DNA of 64,000 nucleotides from Zychaea mexicana (lineage: Eukaryota > Mucoromycota > Mucoromycetes > Mucorales > Lichtheimiaceae), in contig NW_026516666.1 in NCBI RefSeq assembly GCF_025766255.1, positions 62,001 to 126,000 of the forward strand, written 5' to 3'. Within the stretch, counting starts at the first letter, position 1; every line of letters starts with the position of its first letter. Both the position numbers and the translations under genes were made by a program. Positions 1-10,733 of this stretch are shown here, piece after piece. The notes beneath the pieces were generated by a model that did not search any database, was not told the origin of the DNA, and saw nothing but the letters and a program-made list of their open reading frames with translations.

Positions 1-402
1 TAATACAAAAAGAAACCAAAGCTTGTTCAGTGATCGACCTCAGAACACTACCGCGGTTGATGTGTGTTATTTTGCTCGGTTGAATACCAACAGCTCGGAG
101 CGCTTCCTGATGTCCATCTCTTTGCGTATTGTAAGTGATAGCTTGTATACGGTTGACACCCTACAAGACGTGTATGTCGTACCAATGTCTGCATGATGTG
201 AAATCCGGGAACTCTTCCTTTTTAATATGCCAGCGGCTCCAATCGGACAAACTTCTGCACGGCGGTGTCTGATGGCAGCACCGTACTCGACTCTTCCATG
301 CTGATTGGTCTTCTCTGCAGTTCGAAATATTCGTCATGCTTATAGCTTCTCGCCGCACCTAGATACAGTATCAGTGTCTCCGTTGTGGTATTTGAAGGGC
401 CA
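1..402. other. intergenic, no gene seen
   Basis: No convincing coding signal. Short open stretches lack splice-supported continuation or recognisable motifs. The sequence directly precedes the endonuclease-like fragment at 403-552 and may be further decayed transposon DNA, but nothing in it proves that. Confidence 0.4.
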
Positions 403-552
403 ATGACAGTAACAGCCGTCTATGTACTGCCACGTACGAATATCACTGACATAATTAATGCCCTCCAACAACTTCTGTCAAGTCACGCAAATACAACGCA
501 TGTCATAGCTGGCGATTTCAATTTCAACTTCTCGCCTAGAAGTGCTAGATAA
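403..552 (+). pseudogene. relic of an endonuclease/exonuclease/phosphatase (retroelement-type) domain
   Basis: A 49-codon open stretch from an ATG to TAA. It contains a hydrophobic strand followed by VIAGDFNFNF, which matches the GDFN metal and phosphate-binding core of the endonuclease/exonuclease/phosphatase fold found in LINE-type retrotransposons and related enzymes. Only this core piece is present: the N-terminal Asn/Glu motif and the C-terminal SDH motif are absent, and no reverse transcriptase follows within the next kilobase. It is best read as a broken transposon fragment. A helicase-associated nuclease of another element class is also possible. Confidence 0.4.
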
Positions 553-1313
553 TGATGGGATAGGCTCCGCGGGTAGGCTACTAGACCTGCAGTCTGCCGC
601 AATTTACCAAGTCATTGGGGCCATACGCGAAAAGGTTCGCATAAGCAGCGAGCGTCTTACGGATCCTGTCAAGGTGAGCTGTAGGGATGATGTTTCGTAG
701 CCAAGGGAAAAGAGCTGATTGTTCTTGATTGTTGTCGACCCACAAGCGGTCGCGTATCGCTTGAGCATTTCGAGTACCGTCTGATATTTATTAAGTTATA
801 TGCCGGTATGAGCATCCGAATTGCAATACATCTGGTATTGAAGAAGATGTCTTATAAATACAGAGTTGCGGACGGTGTGTATATTATTGTGTGATATATC
901 TTAAGAAATAAACAGAGTGAGAAAGGTTTTAGCAATTGCTCAGTATTCTGCCTATGTAAAATTGTGCTGTTTGTTGGCTTATTATCACGACACATCAGTG
1001 ATAGGACATGCATTATTTATGGAGCTATTAGGAGTAGCGCTCTAATAATAGACAGTGAAGAAGCATAAAGAAGGATAGCGCCACCATCTCGTACGTGCGC
1101 ATTTACAGCACTTATTGTAACCTTTCACGTATTACCTAATAAAGTAATATACCGCCTTTTCTCCCTCTACTCCTCGTTCCTGGTTTTTCTTTTTTCTTCT
1201 CTTCTCCCTCGCTTGTGGCTCCTAGCTCCTCCCTCCTCTATACTACTTTTTTGTAAAACACAAAAAATAGAGTCAATTCTTGTGTGCTCGTTTGCGCAAA
1301 GTGTAGTGCATGA
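553..1313 (+). promoter_or_regulatory. intergenic; 5' flank of the TPR/glyoxalase II-like gene
   Basis: No gene seen. The last 170 bases before the start codon (about 1140-1310) are strongly pyrimidine-rich (runs of tctccct and ttcttct), a common feature of fungal promoters and leaders. An ATG at 1310, four bases upstream of the chosen start, opens an 11-codon out-of-frame reading frame and could act as a short upstream ORF. Confidence 0.35.
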
Positions 1314-2995
1314 ATGCTCGTCGACTTTCAGCCGCCCGCTCCTAGTGACAAGTGCTACAAACTAGTATGCCGCGCCAACGATCTTTATGAGCGTCATCTC
1401 TATACCGACGCTGCAGCCGAATATACAAAAGCCATTCACCTATCTGCACACGAGTGTACGAACGAATTCTTGGCGTTACTTTACTCTAATCGAAGTGCTT
1501 GTTATTGGCAAGCAAAACACTATGCTAATGCGAGGGATGACGCGAATCGAGTCTTGGAGTTCTGGCCAACCTGGGCCAAGGTCAGTAATTACAAGCTTTT
1601 CCTGTCTCTCGTTGTCAAAGATATCTAAAAAAAGAAAGGAGAAATTGAATAAGTAAAGGATTGGTGTTATGCGTCTACAAACAATAGGGATATTTTCGAT
1701 ATGCCGAAGCACTGATGAAATTGCGGCAGTTTGACGAAGCACTTACCTATTACAAACGAGCTTTGGAAAAGGTATACATATCAAGTTAGTGAAGGTGTCA
1801 CACAGATAGATTGCTCTTTAGTAATCAGAATGCGGGCTCTTTTTCTGTCTTTCAATAACGGCGGCTGTAGGATCCAGAAAATGGAGAGATCAGTGCAAGG
1901 ATCGCCAAGGCATTGTTGGAAAAGGATAATCGAGCCATGGGCCTGAATATTGTGCAAATAATGCCAGGACGCGACATTGCCATTAAACGCAACTTTCACA
2001 AGCCTATCCAGAACCGTATCTACGAGTTCGCCCAAGTGATGCGTAATATTATCTATATCGTTGCCGATCTAGAAACAAAGCATTGTGTAGTAGTGGATGC
2101 GGCAAGTATATCAATTTTTATTTGGAAGAAAGGGGTGGAAGGGAAAGAGTTGGTTAGCGGATACAGTAGTGATAAGCAGCAGTAGTTGTACTAGTGCAGG
2201 AGCTGACACCTTGGCGAGGTTATGGAGGAAGCAGAATGTTCTAAATTTATGCAAAAATTATATTCTTGGTTAGGGCAGTGCTGGGATATCGATGGGATTT
2301 TCCAGATTGTTGAAGAGTACGGCTACCACATTGTTGCTGCCGCAGTGACGCATTACCATTTTGACCATGTTGGAGGATCGCCTCCTCCACCCTACGACAC
2401 CTTACCCATCAAGATTGCTGGCCTGGCCAACTTGTTGAAACGATTACCCTATATCAAAGCCTATGTGAATCCACACGATATACCTTATATCCGCCAAGCG
2501 AACCCAACGATTCCAGCGAACCGACTCGCATCAACGTGTTCAGACGTGACAGAGACACTAGAGATTGGCAAGACTCGGATCCGGTTTTTACCGACGCCAG
2601 GACACACGCCCGGCTCACAATCATTGTTGATCAACGATTGTCGGTTATTAGCGGGAGACACACTACTGTGTGGCTTTTGTGGTCGGACGGATCTACATGG
2701 CGGTGATAAAAAGGTCATGGAACAGACGCTAAGACATACTCTCGGGCCATTGGATGACCGCGTGGTGGTGTATCCAGGCCATCACTATGGCTCAGAATGG
2801 TCGACTGTTGGAATTGAACGCGACAAAGGTTGTTTGGGAGATGATCTTGTTGGTTACGGAACAAACAACAACATCATATCGTCGTCGGCGTCGGCGTCGC
2901 ATGGAGCAAGTACACATCATGCCAATGGATCTTCCACATCCTTAGCGTCTAAACTGAGTCGCTCGTGGTCAAGGAATAAGCGAGCAGCAGCATAA
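1314..2995 (+). CDS. TPR protein fused to a metallo-beta-lactamase (glyoxalase II-like) domain
   Basis: Four exons (1314-1580, 1688-1771, 1871-2105, 2274-2995) give a 435-aa protein. Residues about 1-120 form a tetratricopeptide region: helical repeats with ANDLYERHLYTDAAAEYTKA, SNRSACYWQ and YAEALMKLRQFDEALTYYKR. Residues about 150-420 are a metallo-beta-lactamase fold of the hydroxyacylglutathione hydrolase type. The HxHxDH motif lies at about 222-227 (THYHFDH), followed by a His in PTPGHTPGS, an Asp in LAGDTL and a His in YPGHHYG, so all expected metal ligands are present. Family knowledge: such enzymes hydrolyse S-lactoylglutathione or related thioesters with two metal ions. The TPR part would supply protein contacts, which is inference. 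There is no signal peptide, so a cytosolic location is likely. The last 60 residues are Ser/Ala/Arg-rich low complexity. Introns are phase 0, 0 and 1. Confidence 0.8.
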
Positions 2996-3932
2996 CTTAT
3001 TAGCATCATTATCATTATCATCATTCTCATTTTTGACGTTTTATATTTCTGGCATCTTATCTAGACTTCTTTATTACTTTCTCATTTTTTTGCACACACA
3101 ATACATATGACGTGTCTTTTTCAAATGATTGAATAGATTCGCTAATAACAGTATCGTATACCCTCTCATAAAGCTTTCTTTCCTTTCTCTTTTTCCCTCA
3201 CTTACCCTCTTTTAATAATAGGCATCAACTACACTTTTTTGAACCGAACAAGAAAACTGATGGTGTCACGAAATCAAAAGAAAGGTGGTACGAAGTCATC
3301 AAACGCTTAAACTATCTGTTTTCTTTCTTTGTTACACGTTACATGGATCACCTCTTGATAATATGTTTCTGTACCATTTGTGGTCACTTAGAAACACATC
3401 GAACCACTCAACCACGCCTTGTTCTCGAGGCAAATTTAGAAAGCATGCTACCCGTGTTAATTCAGCAGCAATGGCTTGGTCTTGAAATTATAACCTCAGA
3501 TATGAAACAGAAAAGGAGGGGTAGCAGCCGCGCGGGATAGAAGATTATATAGCGGAGCATACCGTGCTAGTGCAATGTATGAGACAGTAAGGCACGAGAA
3601 GAAAGAAAGGTACCATTTAGCCTTGGCACCATGTGAATATGCAATGCTATTTAAAACTTGTTGGCATGTATAGTACATGAAACAATGTAGCGTCTTGTGG
3701 AAAGCCAAGGAACCGACGGATTGCTTCTCCATATTCCTTTGAGAAATCCGTCAAAGCTGAGAAGTTCACATGAGCAATCCAGCAGCGAACTATGGTCTAT
3801 ATAGCTCAGTGTCACCTTTTTTATTTTAAGCCATTGGGCCTGCGTGTTGTTTTTAGCTCTAGCTCTCTCTTTCTTTCTTCTAATCCTGTTTAGCCCTTTT
3901 TTAAGCACACTCCTTTGAACTACTCTTACACT
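2996..3932. other. intergenic between the TPR/glyoxalase II-like gene and the acyl-CoA synthetase
   Basis: No supported gene. Contains AT-rich 3'-flank sequence after the stop at 2995 and a pyrimidine-rich leader (about 3850-3930) before the acyl-CoA synthetase start. Open stretches here are short and without motifs. Confidence 0.4.
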
Positions 3933-6707
3933 ATGAAAAACTTTTCGGTCGAAGTAGGCCCTGAACAACCGAACGGCGGTCGTATCCGACGCGCCACTTC
4001 TTCACCCGACGCACTCGTCACTATTCCTGACCCAAACGTTCGCACGCTCTATGATGTGCTCGAAAACAGCAAAAACAAATACGGAGACAGGCGCGCCTTT
4101 GGATTCCGCAAGGTCGAGCAGATCATTGAGGAAGAAAAGGAAATCATCAAGGTCATTGACGGTGTTGAGCAAAAGACGAAAAAGACCTGGAAGTATTTCC
4201 AGTTGTCAGGTTACCAATACCTTAGCTATAACGCTGCTTCAAAACTTGCTCATGAAATCGGTGCTGGCTTTGCTCATCTTGGTTTGACATATAAAGCAAA
4301 AGTCGAGATCTTTGCTCCTACAAAGTAAAGTGAATGAGGAGAAAAAGGGGGGCAGGTAGAAGAAAGAAGGACTCAATTATTGTTTATTTTTCCAGTGCAC
4401 ATTGGTTGGTGACAGCACACGCCCTATTTACGCAAGGATCGACAATCGTAACAGCTTACGATACGTTGGGCGAGGAAGGGCTGTTGCATTCAATGAACGA
4501 GACGGAGGTGGAGGCTATCTTTACGACAGGTGAACTGTTGTCGACTGTTGCCAACGTGATTGATAAATGCCCTACCTGCAAATATGTCGTATACAACGGT
4601 GAAGCGACCGAAGAGGCAATCAAAAGCGTCAAGAAGGGATCCGTCGAGCGGGTTGTGTCCTTTGATGAATTGGCCCGCATTGGTAAAGAACATCCTTGTG
4701 AGCCTCGCAAGCCAGAGCCCGAGGATCTGTCCTGCATCATGTACACCTCTGGCAGCACTGGCAATCCCAAGGGTGTCATGCTTACTCACAAAAACATTGT
4801 CGCTGCTAGTAAGTTATATCCTTTTTACTACAACCCACCAATTCCCAGAAAATGCGCACTGAAAACTGATGTACACAGTCGGAGCCTGTAACAAACTTTT
4901 GGGCCACTTGGTTACTTCAAAGGATAGCATGATGGCATATCTGCCACTAGCCCATATTCTTGAGTTTGTCGTGGAGAATGTGTGTATTTTCTGGGGTGTT
5001 ACACTTGGTTATGCCTCAATCCGTACCCTTACCGACAACAGTGTCCGCAACTGTAAGGGCGATATTAAAGAGTTTCGGTAAGTGCTTTATCTATCTCGCT
5101 ACATGGCATCATATATGTTCGCCTCAATTTGTTGTTCTATCTGGGAGGGAAGGTGGAGTGCATTTGACTACTTCTTTAACTCTCTGCATTGTGTTCCGGA
5201 TGTATAACCACGCAGACCGACAGTGATGACCGGTGTTCCTCAAGTATGGGAATCCATCCGAAAGGGTGTTTTGGGCAAATTGAACGAAGCGTCTCCTCAG
5301 GCGCAAAAGATTTTTCACAAGGCATTTGCAACCAAAATATGGCTTATGGAACGTAAGCTTCCTACCGGCTTTTTAGACAAAACGGTGTTTGGAAAGATCA
5401 AGGAGCAAGTTGGTGGCAGACTTCGGTTCGCACTCTCCGGTGGTGCCCCTGTCTCCTTAGAGACCCAGCGTTTCTTGTCGGTAGCCTTGTGTCCTATTCT
5501 CGGTATAGTGCTTTCTGGTTTTGTTTTGTTTTGTTTTATGTTTTTTTTCAAACAACAATCATATCCATTTGATAAAATAGAGATATACACCTAACTTTTT
5601 GATTGTTGTTTTTTGGATGAATTTAGGTGGTTATGGCATGACAGAAAGTAAGTGAATGGGTGAGAAATGATCATCGAGTTGTTAGAGCCTAATAACTAAC
5701 GGACGTCTTATGATCAGGTTGCGGGTAAGACGAAGCACAACACTCTTGCTTATTCTGGATTCATGGAAAATAGGAAGAGGAGTATGCTGATGTTTGGAAT
5801 ATTCGGTTTGTATCATTTAAAGCATGTGCGGTATAGCGTCACCGGAGCAATTTGCATACGGTATAGTTGGTGCGCCAGTACCATGCTGTGAGATTAAGCT
5901 CGTCGATGTGCCTGACGCCAACTACTTTTCAACAAATACACCAAAGCCTCAGGGTGAAGTTTGGGTAAGCTACGATTTAATTTTCTCTACCTCTAATACT
6001 AAGCACATCTTTCTCACGTTCTGTTATTATTATTTGCAATTCTTAATCGGAGATAGGTCAGAGGCCCTTCTATCACATCTGGTTATTGGAAGCGTGAAGA
6101 CTTGACCAAGGAAGCACTGACGGAAGATAACTGGCTTCAAACGGGTGATATTGCCGAATGGAACGCCAACGGCACATTGACCATTATCGATCGTAAAAAG
6201 AATTTGGTCAAACTCAGCAACGGTGAATACATTGCATTGGAAAAGCTTGAATCAATCTACAAGAGCTGTGTTTATGTCAACAACATTTGTGTCTATGCCG
6301 ACTCGTTGTGTGCACGACCCGTCGCATTGGTTGTACCTGTCGAGGCTCCTGTTCGCAAATTAGCAGGCGAACAAGCAATTCCATCGGATGAATGGGCGGA
6401 TATCTGCAGGGACCCATTGATCAAAAAGACTATCTTGGCCAATCTGCTGAAGACTGGCAAAGATGCAGGTCTCAAGCCTGCAGAGACCCTGTTCGATGTC
6501 TATTTGTGTGATGAGGAATGGACCGTCGAAGGTGGTTTGATGACGGCCGCACAGAAATTGAAGCGAAATGATATCGTAAAGACATTCAAGGAGCAGTTGG
6601 ATGCCATGTAAGTATTTAGTAGCAGAAAGAAGGAACAGTAATATGTCCGCGTGAGCCATGCTAATTCTATTGCTGCTCTTCATAGGAACGCTGCCCAAGG
6701 AAAATAA
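3933..6707 (+). CDS. long-chain acyl-CoA synthetase (AMP-binding)
   Basis: Nine exons: 3933-4324, 4396-4808, 4879-5077, 5216-5502, 5627-5647, 5718-5724, 5823-5964, 6057-6607, 6686-6707. They give 677 aa, a usual length for fungal Faa/FACS proteins. The enzyme activates long-chain fatty acids to acyl-CoA using ATP. Visible motifs are the P-loop YTSGSTGNPKG (about 247-257), the GYGMTE adenylate motif split over exons 5-7, TGDIAEW, and the FACS signature region IIDRKKNLVKLSNGEYIALE. Exons 5 and 6 are only 21 and 7 nt. The final splice (gtaagt at 6608, atag at 6682-6685) gives the C-terminus MNAAQGK; without it translation stops at 6609-6611 right after the Met. No peroxisomal SKL-type tail is seen, so ER or lipid-droplet action is likely. 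The start is the first ATG before the conserved N-terminus, after a pyrimidine-rich leader. Confidence 0.9.
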
Positions 6708-7889
6708 TTTACTATACTCATTTCTCTATTGCTTGCTATATTACTCTACTCATCATTTTAAGCTAATATCATTACGTACCCATATCACTTTAATTTCGAT
6801 AAAGTCCTTTCTTTCTTCCCTCTCTCTCTTCATCCTCGTGATAGACTGTTTTCTAACCCTGAAACCTACCGGAGTCCAGTAGAGCTACTTTGAGTTGTGC
6901 AGTGAACATTTGAATGAATTGAATCAAAAGGGAGAAACAGTGATGTGCTGTTGCTCGTAGTTTCTAAAACGAGCGCTCGATACATTTGTTGAAGTGAATT
7001 TGTATAGCAGAAAACAAAGAGTCGGTAATAATACATTGAGGCCGTCCTTTTGCATGTAGATTAAGGCAGAAACTTCACCTGCATACAATAAATGGATGTA
7101 AACAAAAGCAGTGGAGATGTTTGGTTTGAGCGATTTATTGTCCTTGTATCCATTGAATGATACATCTTCATCATCCCACACATGGGGTAATATATATATA
7201 GAAATATGCGCTCCTCAAGAAAGTGATAGTATAATTCAACATAAGAGCAATGACTTTGTCTCATTTCATTTAGTTCTCTGGACTATCACGTCGTTTGAAT
7301 AGACTTAGTGCGAGCTGTTTGTACCGCTCGTTTGATAGGGATAGCATGTTGAATACGACAAAATGGGTAGGTATATTCATGTTATCTTTCATCTGTGTCG
7401 AGGACTGCACGGTTTATTGTTGTCATCGTCTTAAATTTAAATTTGGCATATTACCGCCGACATAGTATCGCAACCAACGATAAATAAATACTTTCGAGTC
7501 TCAAAATTGTTAGTGCCTACCTTTACTCATACAAAATTTCCTTTTCCTAAGCATCCGCAAACATCGACGTTATCTGACAGCCAGTTAGCATATATTTTTT
7601 TTCAGATACTGCTATTGGATATTTTTTTGGAAACGGGAATTCGACCGTGTTTATAAAACTTGAAGAGATTATATCAGAATTTTAATCGCAAAAGAACCGT
7701 TATATGAAGGCGGTACCAGATGTTCCGTATTGCCAAATCAACCCTAAAAGTCTGTATGGTCAAGCTGCAGATATTCCACTGGATGACAAGGTGAATTCCG
7801 CTGAACGTGTGGTAGAAGTCCTGAAAGAACTACAATGAAAAGCTACCTTTACCATATCCCAAGGCATTTTAATGATAACAATACAGTAG
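6708..7889. other. intergenic; one unexplained 44-aa ORF
   Basis: Mostly AT-rich DNA without gene signals. A 44-codon ORF at 7704-7838 (+) starts MKAVPDVPYCQINPKSLYGQ and ends just before the left edge of duplicated segment A. It has a protein-like composition but I recognise no family. It may be the tail of a broken gene. Confidence 0.35.
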
Positions 7890-9126
7890 AAGATATAAAC
7901 ATCACCCTAGTAAGCTTCCTGGATCCCAACTCCGCTCAATGGATTGGATAGCATTGTAATACCCTGCAGATGCGGTAACGAATAAACAACAGCATTCAGG
8001 ATGTCTAGATTATATAACTAAAGTCATCCTGGCAATAGCAACATAGAGAGCAAAAGCTAGTTCAGTCTTCCTTACTCTCAAAGAAAGAAAAAAAGAGATG
8101 CAAACGAATTATTGAAAAGTAATATGCAAAAGGCAACCATGACTGAATCAACCCACACTTGTGACAAGCATTTACTGACGTGAGTCAGCAGGAAGCAAAG
8201 GTAGTCTAGGAACGAGGAGCTCAGGAAGAGCGCAACACAGATCTTTCTTCTTTGGATAGTGACAAGTGATGCGTGTGTCAAACCTCGAACGTTGCCAACA
8301 GCTTTCCCTTGAAACGAAAACTCCGTAGAGTGAAAGCGCATTGTTACGCAACGATTTGGCCAATTTACTTGGTACTCAAAGTGCACAAAGGAATGGCGGG
8401 TGAACAAGGTGATCAATGGAGCAACGAATTACGTGCAAAAGGGTCGAAAGATGTACAGTAGGAAGTCATTGCTTATAATGTTACACTCCTGATCGTCCCA
8501 ATGGATTTTGAACGCTGCTCAAAAAGAACTTTATCAGCAGCAATGAAAGCCAGTGAAGGGTGAGTCAGCTTCACTAGCGGCAGCGTATACTTACCATGAG
8601 CGGACAGCTTATCTGCTTGGATAGAGTATGAATTCGGAATGGATGGAGGGAGGTTACACGGCGTAGTTTAGAGAACTGTTGGCGGATGCATGGCGAAAAT
8701 TATAAAGCAACAGTAGACAAGCACGCTTCACAATAAAAGATAACGATCTTTGATACACTGCAGCGTTGGAGTCAAGTGTGTGCTGTATCTATTCCCGCAC
8801 ACCGCACATGCAGTCAAAAGATACTAGCAAAATGGAATCGTCTGTGGACTACGCTTTATACTGTTTATCTTGTTGGGTGAAATAGAAACTGGCTGCTGGG
8901 AGGCTCGTGTCCTTGATATTTACTAAGCAACTGATGCCGTAAAATCTGTTAAGTTGTTTACCTTGTCGGACAATTCTATATTGCCATTTTATTGCTCACA
9001 GAAAAGCATTTCTTCCGTGAATCTACATGCTCATTCACATTCGTGTCTTTGTTTTTGCTCGACACGGTGCCGTGCACGGCCCCACTCACAAACAAGCGCC
9101 GATACCATCGGAGGGTACAGCTCCGC

Positions 9127-9600
9127 ATGGTGAGAGACACGTACCACTACCGCCGAAGCACGCTTGTCTACTTGACCATCAGGTACCACTCCTCCTTTCA
9201 TTTCCTTTGGTGCTGTATCTTTTGTTATGCCATAGTAGGCAGCCCACAAGTTGATACGCAACCCGTTATCTGGGCCAATGAGAATTCACGGGGATTTGAA
9301 GTCCCGAACGAGAAAAATGTCTATATAAAGCGAGCAATTTCGCCTTTCTTTTTTCTCTTCTCTTCAGTTCGTTTTGGTACAGCTTTGGTCTGTAGTACAG
9401 ATGCACTGCTCTGTGCCATGATCGGGTCATTGCTTGTGCTGGCTATTGTCATAATTCTTCTGATGATCGGCAGATTCAGTGGTCCGCGCCCTGAAGAAAA
9501 TTTGCAATATATACCAGTGGGAATGTGGTCATATACTCCGGCAGCCGATCGTGAACCTTCGGGTGCATGTGATGCCAACGGTATATGTTGGGATAATTGA
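9127..9600 (+). CDS. possible small membrane protein, copy A
   Basis: An open frame of 157 codons from ATG to TGA. The same frame is open upstream to about 8992 without an earlier ATG. The C-terminal part looks real: a clear membrane segment (MIGSLLVLAIVIILLMIG) followed by a Pro/Gly-rich tail ending GACDANGICWDN. The N-terminal half is low in character and may include intron: gtaccac at 9182 and ccatag near 9235 could be splice sites, with a different first exon from the ATG at 9027. Copy B (26173-26646) encodes the identical protein. I recognise no family. Function unknown. Confidence 0.35.
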   Translation: MVRDTYHYRRSTLVYLTIRYHSSFHFLWCCIFCYAIVGSPQVDTQPVIWANENSRGFEVPNEKNVYIKRAISPFFFLFSSVRFGTALVCSTDALLCAMIGSLLVLAIVIILLMIGRFSGPRPEENLQYIPVGMWSYTPAADREPSGACDANGICWDN

Positions 9601-10733
9601 AACGAACTTTTTTTTTATTATTTATTACACACAAATAAGAAAATGATAAACAAAATAAAAATATATTTTTCTTTTTCGCACTTTCCGCATAAACGTTTTA
9701 CCGCTTTTGCTTCGCCTTTTTTTTATGTGCACGACAAGTTCCTTTTTCTTTTTTCGCGAACAAAAAGCTAATTACTCCCCTCTCCATCCATTCACAGCTC
9801 CGTGCTAAACCAAAGCGGGGAACAATGACAGTGGCTCTGTATCGTAGCCGAAAGTAACACGATCACAATGCTTTGGCACTCTTTTTCACTTTCTGTGTTC
9901 GCCTAAATTGCCAAAGCAATTGTCAAGAAAAAAATTGTTATCGAGGATATGGTCGGTTATTTTATAAGAGGCAACGCCAGAGCATACGCCAGCAGACCTG
10001 TATAATTGTCAGATCTGTAAAAAATTGGAATGTTTTTTTTTCAGCTGTTCGTCTCTCTCACTCTTCCTGCACGTAGCTTATCACAACACAATTTTCTTAT
10101 CATTTTGGGTTTCACCTGGATCGAAAAGCTTGCACTGATCTTTCCGATGTGCCTGCTTTTAAAGCGTGATTCTTGTAACAGCTCTTTCCCTCCCCTTACA
10201 CCTTCATTTCTCTCTTCCTTTTCTTATTTAACTTTACTTCGTTACATATTTTCAAGGTATGCGTTACCTATTTGAAAGTGATGATCGCTCACCAAAGATA
10301 TCAGGGGGACCTGTCAAAGATATGATATAGTTGCTCTACCAAAACTTGCACACAGGGATGCTGTGTTTTCCAGGCCAAGCGATTGGTTACTAATATATGA
10401 CTTTTGCGGCTCGCAAACAATAAACCCGAGTATTGATTGAAGCCTTTTCCTTCGTATCGAGAAGTCGATGGTTTTAGAAAGAGCCCTGTTCTAATGTGTA
10501 TCTGCGTATCGCTATGATAGCATAGATTTAATGAAGTTACTGGTGGTTACAATAGATCAATCTTCAGGGTCCCCCTTTTCCAAATAAAATTCAGGTGAGC
10601 TACCTGGTTCGACTTGCTTTTCCTTTGTCGGACATATTATTTCACGAGTCCGGATTATGTTATACAGGCTTTGTTCGATTAAAAGCCTCGTGCCAAATTT
10701 CTTTTCGCGCGTCCCCTTTCACATACACGTAAC

